NCBI RefSeq assembly: GCF_003234935.1
Contig: NZ_QKSB01000009.1
Coordinates: 1-64,000, forward strand
Direction: 5' to 3'
Source: Putridiphycobacter roseus
GTDB lineage: Bacteria; Bacteroidota; Bacteroidia; Flavobacteriales_D; Crocinitomicaceae
Length of the DNA: 64,000 nucleotides
In this document: positions 54,746-63,202 of the stretch, one piece after another
Layout of the letters: each line of letters opens with the position of its first letter
Numbering within the stretch: position 1 is the first letter of the stretch
Translations under genes and position numbers: made by a program
The notes under the pieces: model-generated
What the model was told of the DNA's origin: nothing
Databases searched by the model: none
Seen by the model: only the letters and a program-made list of their open reading frames with translations

Positions 54746-56629
54746 ATGATTAAGACAAGTATCCTATTCGTTTTTTTAACAGTCCTTCAACTGGTTAATG
54801 CAAATACAAAACCTAGTGTATTTTTAAAACAAGATTTAATAAAAAACTATGCCTTATTGGTGGAGGAAGTCAATCAATTACAAAGGGCTACTTTGGTTGA
54901 AAAAATAGATTGGGAAGCATTAACACAAGTATTTTTTGATAGCAGAAATGCCTACAAAAATGTGGAATTACTAGTCGCTTTTTTAGACCCGGAATTTATA
55001 AACGACTACATTAATGGAGCGCCCTTATTAAAAATAGAACGAAAAACGGACGACATGACCATCCTTAATCCAAAAGGCTTTCAAATCGCAGAAGAAGTTT
55101 TATTTGAAAAAAATTTACCAGAATTTAAACTATTAGTCGAACAATTACAAGCTAGAATTATTGAATTTGGAAATCGTTTACCATCTCTTTATCTAAGCGA
55201 AAGAATTGTTTTTGAAGCCATGCGAACACAAGTTATCCGTATTACAGCCTTAGGCATTACAGGCTTCGATTCCCCATCCGGATTCAATTCTTTAGTTGAA
55301 AATAATATCACCCTTAAAAACTTAGAAAAAACAGCAAGCGCTTATTATGGTTTCTTAAATGAAAACGAGCAAGTGAAATTGAAAACAATATTTAAACAAG
55401 GGCATTCTTTTTTTGAAGTAAAAGAAATGGATGCATTCAATCGTTATCAATTTATAAAACAATTTTTAAACCCTATTTATGGTATAATATTACAAGTCCA
55501 AAAAGAACTATTTATTGAAACAAAAACCATGGTTGTAAAATCTGGATATGCTGTAAATTATGAGACAGAAAACATTTTTGATACCGACTTTTTTAATGCG
55601 GATTACTTTGCTAACTATGCTAATTCAGGTATTGAAGAAAAGAAAATAGCTTTAGGAAAAACTTTGTTTTATGATCCAATCATTTCTAAAAACAATAAAA
55701 GGGCCTGTGCCTCTTGTCACCACCCAGAAAAAGGCTTTACAGATGGTTTAAAAACAAGTGTAGCATTCAATGAAATTGGCCATATCGATCGCAATTCACC
55801 CACCTTAATCAATGCCATATTTAGTACTCGATTTTTTTGGGACAACCGAGCTGGATCACCAGAAGCACAAGCAGAACATGTTATTTTTAATCCAAAAGAA
55901 CTAAACACAAATTATAATGAAATCCTAGGGAAATTAAATAGCAATTCTACCTATAAAAAATTATTCCAAGAAGCATACCCTGAAATAAAAGAAATAAATC
56001 GTCAAACCACTTTAAGTAGTCTTTCCGCATTTATTCAATCATTGAAATCTTTTAATTCCGTTTTTGACCAAAGTATAAAAGGAAAAATTCCTGTTCCTAA
56101 AGATGTAGAAGCCGGATTTAATTTATTCACTGGAAAAGCAGCTTGTGCTACCTGTCATTTTATCCCCACTTTTAGCGGCTTAGTACCGCCACTATATGTA
56201 GAAACAGAATCTGAAGTATTGGGTGTTCCTGCCTATAACGATATCAATAAAGCAATTTTGGATCAGGATTTAGGGCGATATGGAAATGGAAGACCCAAGG
56301 AAAAGGCGGACTTTTATAAAAATTCATTCAAAACTGCTACGATTAGAAACATAGAACTAACAGCTCCATATATGCACAATGGCGTTTTTAATACACTTGA
56401 AGAAGTGGTAGAATTCTACAATATTGGCGGAGGACATGGTTGGGGAATTGCTCCAGAAAATACTACCTTGCCTAGTGATGAACTGAATTTAAACGCTACA
56501 GAAATTAAGCAGTTAATTATTTTTATGCAATCTTTAACCGACACAACAGGTATGACAGCCGTTCCAACCACACTACCAACTTATAAAGACGATTTATTAA
56601 AAGACAGAAAAATTGGTGGTGTATATTAA
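54746..56629 (+). CDS. Di-heme cytochrome c peroxidase (MauG/CcpA family) with long N-terminal extension
   Basis: A 627-residue periplasmic protein with a signal peptide (1-19). Two c-type heme motifs are seen: CASCH (about 321-325, in a NKRACASCHHPEKGFTDG context) and CATCH (about 467-471). The first heme segment, NRNSPTLINAIFSTRFFWDNRAGS, and the late TATIRNIELTAPYMHNGVFNTLEEVVEFYN are standard for bacterial peroxidases of this family. Residues 20 to about 285 are an all-helical extension absent from classical CcpA (about 350 residues) and reminiscent of imelysin-like or helical-bundle segments. The enzyme reduces hydrogen peroxide with cytochrome electrons, or oxidises a partner as MauG does. 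I chose the ATG at 54746. Confidence 0.88.
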   Translation: MIKTSILFVFLTVLQLVNANTKPSVFLKQDLIKNYALLVEEVNQLQRATLVEKIDWEALTQVFFDSRNAYKNVELLVAFLDPEFINDYINGAPLLKIERKTDDMTILNPKGFQIAEEVLFEKNLPEFKLLVEQLQARIIEFGNRLPSLYLSERIVFEAMRTQVIRITALGITGFDSPSGFNSLVENNITLKNLEKTASAYYGFLNENEQVKLKTIFKQGHSFFEVKEMDAFNRYQFIKQFLNPIYGIILQVQKELFIETKTMVVKSGYAVNYETENIFDTDFFNADYFANYANSGIEEKKIALGKTLFYDPIISKNNKRACASCHHPEKGFTDGLKTSVAFNEIGHIDRNSPTLINAIFSTRFFWDNRAGSPEAQAEHVIFNPKELNTNYNEILGKLNSNSTYKKLFQEAYPEIKEINRQTTLSSLSAFIQSLKSFNSVFDQSIKGKIPVPKDVEAGFNLFTGKAACATCHFIPTFSGLVPPLYVETESEVLGVPAYNDINKAILDQDLGRYGNGRPKEKADFYKNSFKTATIRNIELTAPYMHNGVFNTLEEVVEFYNIGGGHGWGIAPENTTLPSDELNLNATEIKQLIIFMQSLTDTTGMTAVPTTLPTYKDDLLKDRKIGGVY

Positions 56630-56706
56630 AAATAAGTTAAAATCTATTTCCTTAAAAATAGATATATGCAGGACTTGTAATAAAACTCACTACCTTTGTG
56701 AATAGT

Positions 56707-57786
56707 ATGGTAAGTGGTAAAGCAAATATTCGAAACCTTTCATTTGAAGAACTCACAAAAGTAGTGATAGACTTAGGGGAAAAAAAGTTCCGTGCCAAGC
56801 AGGTATATGAATGGTTATGGAAAAAAGGGGTACGCACATTTGAAGAAATGAAAAATATTCCTAAAGCACTGAATAGTGCCTTAGATGAAACATACTTTAT
56901 AGATGCTTTAAAAATTACCGATTTACAAAAAAGTAATGATGGTACCGTTAAGGTAGCATTTACCAGTTTTGATGGACACGTTACCGAAGGAGTCTTGATT
57001 CCAACAGACACCAGGGTAACCGCTTGTATTTCCTCTCAAGTAGGTTGTAGCTTAGCTTGCAAGTTTTGTGCAACTGGAAGGTTAAAATTAATGCGAAATC
57101 TAAGTCCAGGCGAAATATATGACCAAGTATTGTTATTGACTAACTTATCACAAGAACATTACGAGATCAATTTGACCAACATTGTTTTTATGGGCATGGG
57201 GGAACCATTGCTTAACTTCAACAACGTAATGCAGGGTTCTGACAGAATTTGTAGCGAAGATGGACTTGGAATATCTCCAAGAAGAATTACTATTTCTACA
57301 GCTGGCATTGCTAAAATGATTGAAAAAATGGGGGAAGCACCCTTAAAATTAAACTTAGCTTTATCCTTACATGCAGCAAATGATGTAAAGCGAAGTAAAA
57401 TCATGGAAATTAATGATTCTAATTCTATAGATAGGTTAGCAGAAGCATTAAGAAATTACCATGCGAATACACAACAAAGAATTACTTTCGAGTATATCAT
57501 TTTTAAAGATTTCAACGATACTTTAGCAGATGCAAGTCAATTAGCTGATTTCTGTAAAAATGTCCCCGTTAAAATTAACATCATTGAATACAACCCAATT
57601 GATGATGGAGAATATGAACAAGCGGACAGACAAAAAGTAGATGCCTTTGCGGCTTTTCTAGAATCTCTTAATTTAGTAGTAAACATTCGAAGAAGTAGAG
57701 GGAAAGACATAGATGCAGCATGTGGACAATTGGCTAATAAAAACAAAGCAATTGCCTTAAAAGAAAGACCTTTAAAATTGAAATAA
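56707..57786 (+). CDS. rlmN: 23S rRNA (adenine-C2503)-methyltransferase RlmN
   Basis: A radical-SAM enzyme methylating A2503 of 23S rRNA (and A37 of some tRNAs). The 359-residue protein has the CxxxCxxC cluster in GCSLACKFCATG, GEIYDQVL, VFMGMGEPLLN, and the two reaction cysteines expected in GCSLA and near CGQL at the end. I chose the ATG at 56707; a GTG at 56698 adds three residues and overlaps a TACCTTTG box (56691-56698) resembling a -7 element. The next gene starts directly after its stop codon. Confidence 0.95.
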   Translation: MVSGKANIRNLSFEELTKVVIDLGEKKFRAKQVYEWLWKKGVRTFEEMKNIPKALNSALDETYFIDALKITDLQKSNDGTVKVAFTSFDGHVTEGVLIPTDTRVTACISSQVGCSLACKFCATGRLKLMRNLSPGEIYDQVLLLTNLSQEHYEINLTNIVFMGMGEPLLNFNNVMQGSDRICSEDGLGISPRRITISTAGIAKMIEKMGEAPLKLNLALSLHAANDVKRSKIMEINDSNSIDRLAEALRNYHANTQQRITFEYIIFKDFNDTLADASQLADFCKNVPVKINIIEYNPIDDGEYEQADRQKVDAFAAFLESLNLVVNIRRSRGKDIDAACGQLANKNKAIALKERPLKLK

Positions 57787-59316
57787 ATGTGGCAATCCTT
57801 CAAGATTTTATTCCTTTTTTTCTTCCTTAGCTTTACAGGCTTTTCGCAAGTGAAAAGTGTGATAGAAGGAAATGAATTTGCCCGTTCTAAAGCAGAGTCG
57901 TTTAATGGTTTTGTAGGTGAAGATCAATCTGCACTGTATACTATTGATTACATATATTCCAATAAAAAAAAGAAAGAACTCATTACCAGAAAGTTTTATA
58001 AGTCTGACTTAACACTAATTAAAGAAACGGATATTTATACAAATCCAAACGAAAACTATTACGTAGACCCTTACGAGGTGTTATTAGTACAGAATAAAAT
58101 TTACTTGTTTTCCATTTTCACCCACATCAAAGAACAGACTACTTCACTAGGACTTTTCATTTATTCTGAAGACCTAACCCTTCAAAGTTTTAGTATTGTA
58201 GACTCTATAGCAAAGTACGATCAAACGAATATAGTTTTTAGTGTCAGTAACGACCAACAGTCCATTTTAATGGCACAAAACCACCCCCACAACATCAACA
58301 ATAAAGAAGTAGTAGATTTAACTAACTTTGATTTAACGGGTAATGTTCTCTGGCAAAAAGAATTAATCTCCCTAAACGCGGTTAGTAGAATAAATATTGA
58401 AAAAATTCAACTCGCAAACCAAAATGAAGTTTACATTTTGTGCAATTACGGATTTAATAACAATAGAAATCCAAATGTAGATGACATTAAATTATTGACC
58501 AATAAATACACCTTATGGGTCTACAATAACGAATTAAATTTTTTAAAAGAAATAGATTTAAGGTTAAAACAAAAATGGTTAAATGGCATAGCGTTAAATA
58601 TCAAATCAAACGGGCATTTAAGTATAGCTGGTTTTGCCAACTCAACAAGAGACCATGCTATAGATGCTTTTTTCAATCTGGAATTAGATGAAAACTATGA
58701 AATTGTTCAAAATAATTATAAAAAACTGTCAGATAGTGAGCTAAAATCCTTCCTGCCTAAAGGAAGTAAAGATTCACAGTTAGAAGATTATCATTTAAGA
58801 AAAATAGTCATGCTAAACGACGGTTCTTTCTATATGGTTGCTGAGCATTTTTACACCTATATCGATCGTGTTTATGACCCAAGAACAAATACAACCAGTA
58901 CCACAGAACATTTTAATTACGAAACAATTTTAGTTGCCTATTTTAATGCTGCTGGTGAATTTATATGGTTAAAGCGAATTCCTAAAATTCAAAACTCTAC
59001 TAATGACAGGGGTTATTATTCTTCCTTTGCAAGTTTTAAATACCAAAATGATTTATACTTGTTTTATAACGATTTTGAAAAAAATGTAGAAATACCAATT
59101 GAAGACACCGAAAACATTAAACCACTATTTAATGGAAGAAGGAATGCTTTGACTTATGTGAAAATACAAAATAATGGGACTGCGATAAGAAAACACGTCA
59201 ATACGGATGGCAATTATTTACTGTATGCAAAAAAATCACTGCAGATAAATGAAGAAAACATGTACCTATTGTTAGAATTAGGTAGAAAAGCAAAAATTAT
59301 TGGTTTGACTTTTTAA
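57787..59316 (+). CDS. Exported protein of unknown function
   Basis: A 509-residue protein with a signal peptide (about 1-20, LFFFLSFTGFSQ). The remainder is beta-strand-rich with repeating short units (LIKETDIYTNPNENYYVDPYEVLLVQNKIYLFSIF, NFDLTGNVLWQKELI, EVYILCNYGFNN, YFNAAGEFIWLKRIPKI) that look like propeller blades of the PQQ or Kelch type. I do not recognise a family, and there is no T9SS sorting domain. The start codon follows the rlmN stop immediately, so it is in one transcript with rlmN. Confidence 0.75.
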   Translation: MWQSFKILFLFFFLSFTGFSQVKSVIEGNEFARSKAESFNGFVGEDQSALYTIDYIYSNKKKKELITRKFYKSDLTLIKETDIYTNPNENYYVDPYEVLLVQNKIYLFSIFTHIKEQTTSLGLFIYSEDLTLQSFSIVDSIAKYDQTNIVFSVSNDQQSILMAQNHPHNINNKEVVDLTNFDLTGNVLWQKELISLNAVSRINIEKIQLANQNEVYILCNYGFNNNRNPNVDDIKLLTNKYTLWVYNNELNFLKEIDLRLKQKWLNGIALNIKSNGHLSIAGFANSTRDHAIDAFFNLELDENYEIVQNNYKKLSDSELKSFLPKGSKDSQLEDYHLRKIVMLNDGSFYMVAEHFYTYIDRVYDPRTNTTSTTEHFNYETILVAYFNAAGEFIWLKRIPKIQNSTNDRGYYSSFASFKYQNDLYLFYNDFEKNVEIPIEDTENIKPLFNGRRNALTYVKIQNNGTAIRKHVNTDGNYLLYAKKSLQINEENMYLLLELGRKAKIIGLTF

Positions 59317-59358
59317 GGAATTTGAATATTTATATATCTTTACAAAAAAATTAAGATC

Positions 59359-59469
59359 ATGAGCGACGAAAAAAAATACACTTACTTTGATGATAGTACT
59401 GATATATTGTCACCGATTTATATAGTTCTTGCCTTAACGGTAGTCTTCCTTTTGCTTTTTGTTCTTTAA
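59359..59469 (+). CDS. 36-residue single-pass membrane protein
   Basis: ATG at 59359 to TAA at 59469. The soluble acidic and tyrosine-rich N-terminus (MSDEKKYTYFDDSTDILS) is followed by one hydrophobic helix of about 18 residues (PIYIVLALTVVFLLLFVL) ending at the stop. It lies alone between two longer genes, in the same direction, 43 bases from each. The composition is protein-like and amphiphilic, but no homolog is known to me, so it is a candidate small protein only. Confidence 0.5.
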   Translation: MSDEKKYTYFDDSTDILSPIYIVLALTVVFLLLFVL

Positions 59470-59511
59470 GAACAAACTTCTTTAGACAATTAAACTGTCT
59501 TTACATAGTAT

Positions 59512-61035
59512 ATGAATATGCCTTTTAATTCCATATTTTCTTGGATAATAAAAAAAAGGATTCATCAAATTGACCTCTTTAAAAAATATCCTAAAGAAGT
59601 TCAAAATGACGTTTTTCAGCAACTTATTGCACACGGTAAGAATACAGAATGGGGGAAAAAATATAACTTTGAAACTATTCAGTCGCCGCAAGATTTTGCT
59701 GACAATGTACCACTCACCAACTACGACACCTTAAAACCATACATTGATCGTCTATTGGCAGGCGAACAAAACTTATTATGGGACACAGATTCCAAATGGT
59801 TTGCAAAATCTTCTGGAACAGTTAATTCAAAAAGTAAGCTCATTCCTGTCACTAAAGAAAGCCTACAAGAATGTCATTATAAAGGTGGTAAGGATTTACT
59901 AAGCCTTTACTACAATCAAATTCCCGACAGAAAATTATACAAGGGAAAGCACCTCATCATTGGTGGTTCCGCTGAAATAAATTACCTCAGTCCCGACTCT
60001 TATTTTGGTGATTTATCGGCCATCATATTAAAAAACATGCCTTGGTGGGCAGAAATTAGACGAACGCCGGCCAAAGAAATCGCTTTAATGACCAAATGGG
60101 AAGAGAAAATTGAAAAGTTAGCTCAGGCTACCATCCATGAAGACGTTTACATATTGGCAGGTGTTCCAAGCTGGACTTTGGTACTCTGCAATCGCGTATT
60201 AGAAATCACTGGCAAATCTAACTTAAGAGAAGTTTGGCCCAACTTGGAATTATTCATGCATGGTGGTGTAAGTTTTGAACCCTATCGTGCTGAATTTAAA
60301 CGATTGATTCCATTTGACGACATGCATTATTTGGAAACTTATAATGCCTCCGAAGGTTTTTTTGGCATTCAAGACGATTTATCAAATCCATCCTTATTAT
60401 TGATGTTGGACTATGGGGTTTATTATGAATTTATTCCCATGAAAGAATTCAATGGCATTGACTCAACTCACGTTATTCCATTAAAAGATGTGGTAATCGG
60501 CGAAAATTATGCAATCGTAATTTCAACGAATGCAGGTCTGTGGCGACATATTATTGGCGACACGGTGATATTTCACACCACTACACCATATCGCTTTACG
60601 TTATCAGGCAGAACCAAGAGTTTTATCAATGCATTTGGAGAAGAAGTCATTGTTGAAAATGCGGATAAAGCCATTAGAAAGGCATGTGAAACACACCAAG
60701 CGAGCATTAGAGAATATACCGTAGCCCCAAAGTACATGTCGGAAGGTAAAAAAGGAGCACATGAATGGTTAATAGAATTCATCAATCCTCCGGCGCACTT
60801 GCACGAATTTGCACACACGGTGGACAGTCAATTAAAAATACTTAATTCGGACTATGAAGCCAAACGAGAATCTGATTTATCCTTACAAGCACCCATTGTC
60901 CGTCAAATGCCAAAAGGCAGTTTTGATAAATGGTTAAAATCAAAAGGAAAACTAGGTGGACAACATAAAATTCCACGATTGAGCAACGACCGCATTATTT
61001 TAGAAGAAATATTGACCCTTTCTGAGTCGGATTAG
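59512..61035 (+). CDS. GH3-family acyl-adenylating enzyme
   Basis: A 507-residue protein of the GH3 (auxin-responsive) family, ATP-dependent acyl-acid amido synthetases related to the ANL superfamily. It carries the ATP-binding motif SSGTVNSKSKLIPVT (about 103-117), LETYNASEGFFGIQDD (about 280-295), and GRTKSFINAFGEEV (about 367-380). The plant enzymes conjugate jasmonate or auxin to amino acids; bacterial substrates are not known. It lies upstream of ispG on the same strand, 27 bases apart, and the two could be co-transcribed. Confidence 0.9.
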   Translation: MNMPFNSIFSWIIKKRIHQIDLFKKYPKEVQNDVFQQLIAHGKNTEWGKKYNFETIQSPQDFADNVPLTNYDTLKPYIDRLLAGEQNLLWDTDSKWFAKSSGTVNSKSKLIPVTKESLQECHYKGGKDLLSLYYNQIPDRKLYKGKHLIIGGSAEINYLSPDSYFGDLSAIILKNMPWWAEIRRTPAKEIALMTKWEEKIEKLAQATIHEDVYILAGVPSWTLVLCNRVLEITGKSNLREVWPNLELFMHGGVSFEPYRAEFKRLIPFDDMHYLETYNASEGFFGIQDDLSNPSLLLMLDYGVYYEFIPMKEFNGIDSTHVIPLKDVVIGENYAIVISTNAGLWRHIIGDTVIFHTTTPYRFTLSGRTKSFINAFGEEVIVENADKAIRKACETHQASIREYTVAPKYMSEGKKGAHEWLIEFINPPAHLHEFAHTVDSQLKILNSDYEAKRESDLSLQAPIVRQMPKGSFDKWLKSKGKLGGQHKIPRLSNDRIILEEILTLSESD

Positions 61036-61062
61036 CTTATTTTCTCCTTAAATTTATCCCCT

Positions 61063-63003
61063 ATGGAAAAAAACACACCGTATTGCAATAGTTTAATTGA
61101 ATACAAACGTGTTCAAACGAAAGCTGTTAAAGTAGGAAATATCTACTTTGGTGCACATTACCCAATTCGGGTGCAATCAATGACTACTGCCGATACAATG
61201 GATACTGAAAATTCAGTAGACCAAGCCATCAGAATGATTGATGCGGGTTGCGAGTTGGTGCGATATACCGCTCCTTCAAAAAAAGAAGCGGAAAACCTAA
61301 AAGTAATTCGTCAAAAATTGGACGAAAAAGGATACCATACCCCTATTGTTGCCGACATCCATTTTACACCCAATGCGGCAGAAGTAGCAGCATTACACAT
61401 TGAAAAAATTAGGGTAAACCCAGGCAATTACGCCGACAAAAAGAAATTTGAAGAAATTGAATATACCGACGCATCTTACCAAGCTGAATTGGTTCGAATT
61501 CGTGAAAAATTTACACCCTTAGTTTTATTGTGTAAACAACTTAAAAGGGCCATTAGAATTGGCACCAATCACGGGTCATTGTCCGATAGAATCATGTCGA
61601 GATACGGTGACTCTCCATTGGGAATGGTAGAATCTGCCTTGGAGTTTATCCAAATTTGTGAGGACAATGAATTTTATGATTTGGTAATTTCTATGAAATC
61701 CTCTAACCCTATTGTCATGGTACATGCTTACCGTTTATTAATGGCAAAAATGATGGAGCGGGGTAATATTTATCCTTTGCATTTAGGCGTAACCGAAGCA
61801 GGAGAAGGTGAAGATGGTAGAATTAAGTCGGCAGTTGGTATTGGCACTTTATTGGAAGATGGTTTGGGAGACACCATTCGGGTTTCCTTAACTGAAGAAC
61901 CAGAATTTGAAATACCTGTCGCTAAAAAATTAGCCGAACGCTACGAGAACCGACATCATCATGCTGACATCATCCCTTTTGAAGGCGAATTACCTTATAA
62001 TCCATACGAATACCAAAGAAGACATGCTAAGGAAATGATCAATGTAGGTGGTAAAAATCACCCTGTCGTTATTTCTGATTTATCGCATGTGGATGACATT
62101 AAACCGGCCCACCTTTTTGGTGCAGGTTACACTTACAACATTGGGGACGACAAGTGGAACATTAAAGAACAAGCGGTTGATTATATATTTACAGAAAATA
62201 CCATCCCCACATTCCAATTGCCAGGAACATTAGGCGTGATAGTAAAAGCCGATAAATGGGAAGATAAAAATCAAGTTTACCCTTTATTTCCCTCTATAAA
62301 AGCCTTTCAAGCTACGACAAAAACTTCCAGTAAATTAAATTTTGTCCGCATTGATGCCCATGAATTGGCACTTTTAAAAGAACATAAAAATATACTAAAC
62401 AATAGCAACATAGTATTGGTATTGAGTTCAAATAATTTGCACCGAATGGCTGAGCAAAGAAGGTTTTTTATGGAATTGGTCAAGCTTGATATTCAAACAC
62501 CTATTATTCCATATAAAACCTATGCAGATATCGACAATGAAGCTTTTCAGCTTTATGCATCTACCGACTTTGGTGCTTTGTTAATTGATGGTTTTTCGGA
62601 CGGGATTTGGATACACACTGAAAATTGTTCTAACCTACAATTAAATACCAGTACGGCATTTGGTATTTTACAAGCAACGCGTACTCGTATTTCAAAAACG
62701 GACTATATTTCTTGTCCATCTTGTGGCCGAACCTTATTTGATTTGCAAATTACTACAGCAAAAATCAGAAACAGGACCAACCATTTAAAAGGATTGAAGA
62801 TTGGCATTATGGGCTGTATTGTGAATGGTCCGGGTGAAATGGCAGATGCTGATTATGGTTATGTAGGTGTTGGTAAGGGAAAAATTAACCTTTACAAAGA
62901 AAAAACAGTAGTCAAGAAAAACGTGACCGAAGAAGAAGCGGTGAATGAATTGGTAGAACTGATTAAGGAATATGGTGATTGGGTAGAGCCGAAAGTGAAT
63001 TGA
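61063..63003 (+). CDS. ispG: 4-hydroxy-3-methylbut-2-en-1-yl diphosphate synthase, large form
   Basis: Penultimate step of the MEP isoprenoid pathway. The 646-residue protein has the TIM-barrel start (IRVQSMTTADTMDTENSVDQAIRMIDAGCELVRYT, VADIHFTPNAA, IRVNPGNY, GVTEAGEGEDGRIKSAVGIGTLL). A long insertion domain (about 290-540) is characteristic of Bacteroidota, Chlamydia and plant IspG. The C-terminal [4Fe-4S] domain has the ligand cysteines in CPSCGRTLFDL (about 551-561) and GCIVNGPGE (about 584-592). The E. coli form is about 370 residues. Confidence 0.96.
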   Translation: MEKNTPYCNSLIEYKRVQTKAVKVGNIYFGAHYPIRVQSMTTADTMDTENSVDQAIRMIDAGCELVRYTAPSKKEAENLKVIRQKLDEKGYHTPIVADIHFTPNAAEVAALHIEKIRVNPGNYADKKKFEEIEYTDASYQAELVRIREKFTPLVLLCKQLKRAIRIGTNHGSLSDRIMSRYGDSPLGMVESALEFIQICEDNEFYDLVISMKSSNPIVMVHAYRLLMAKMMERGNIYPLHLGVTEAGEGEDGRIKSAVGIGTLLEDGLGDTIRVSLTEEPEFEIPVAKKLAERYENRHHHADIIPFEGELPYNPYEYQRRHAKEMINVGGKNHPVVISDLSHVDDIKPAHLFGAGYTYNIGDDKWNIKEQAVDYIFTENTIPTFQLPGTLGVIVKADKWEDKNQVYPLFPSIKAFQATTKTSSKLNFVRIDAHELALLKEHKNILNNSNIVLVLSSNNLHRMAEQRRFFMELVKLDIQTPIIPYKTYADIDNEAFQLYASTDFGALLIDGFSDGIWIHTENCSNLQLNTSTAFGILQATRTRISKTDYISCPSCGRTLFDLQITTAKIRNRTNHLKGLKIGIMGCIVNGPGEMADADYGYVGVGKGKINLYKEKTVVKKNVTEEEAVNELVELIKEYGDWVEPKVN

Positions 63004-63038
63004 AGAAGCTAAATAATTTTAGTATTACTTCGTAAAAT

Positions 63039-63202
63039 GTTCTCGATACCATTTATTTAAAATACGCTCGTATTGTAACAAATCTCCCGATAGCAATCGG
63101 GACGAACGGACAACTATCTTTATTCTGCCTGTTCTAGTGAAGCGCATGGTAGTCACCAGGGTGATTTTCGCCGTACTGAGTATGTCGAAGTGTATCGAGA
63201 AC
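63039..63202. repeat. 164-bp intergenic element bounded by inverted repeats
   Basis: Ends are GTTCTCGATAC (63039-63049) and GTATCGAGAAC (63192-63202), exact inverted repeats. Inside lies a second hairpin TCCCGAT-agca-ATCGGGA (63085-63102). It is more GC-rich than its surroundings and non-coding. The layout is that of a small interspersed or MITE-like repeat as found between genes in Bacteroidota. The right end touches the stop codon of the next gene. Copy number elsewhere is unknown. Confidence 0.6.
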
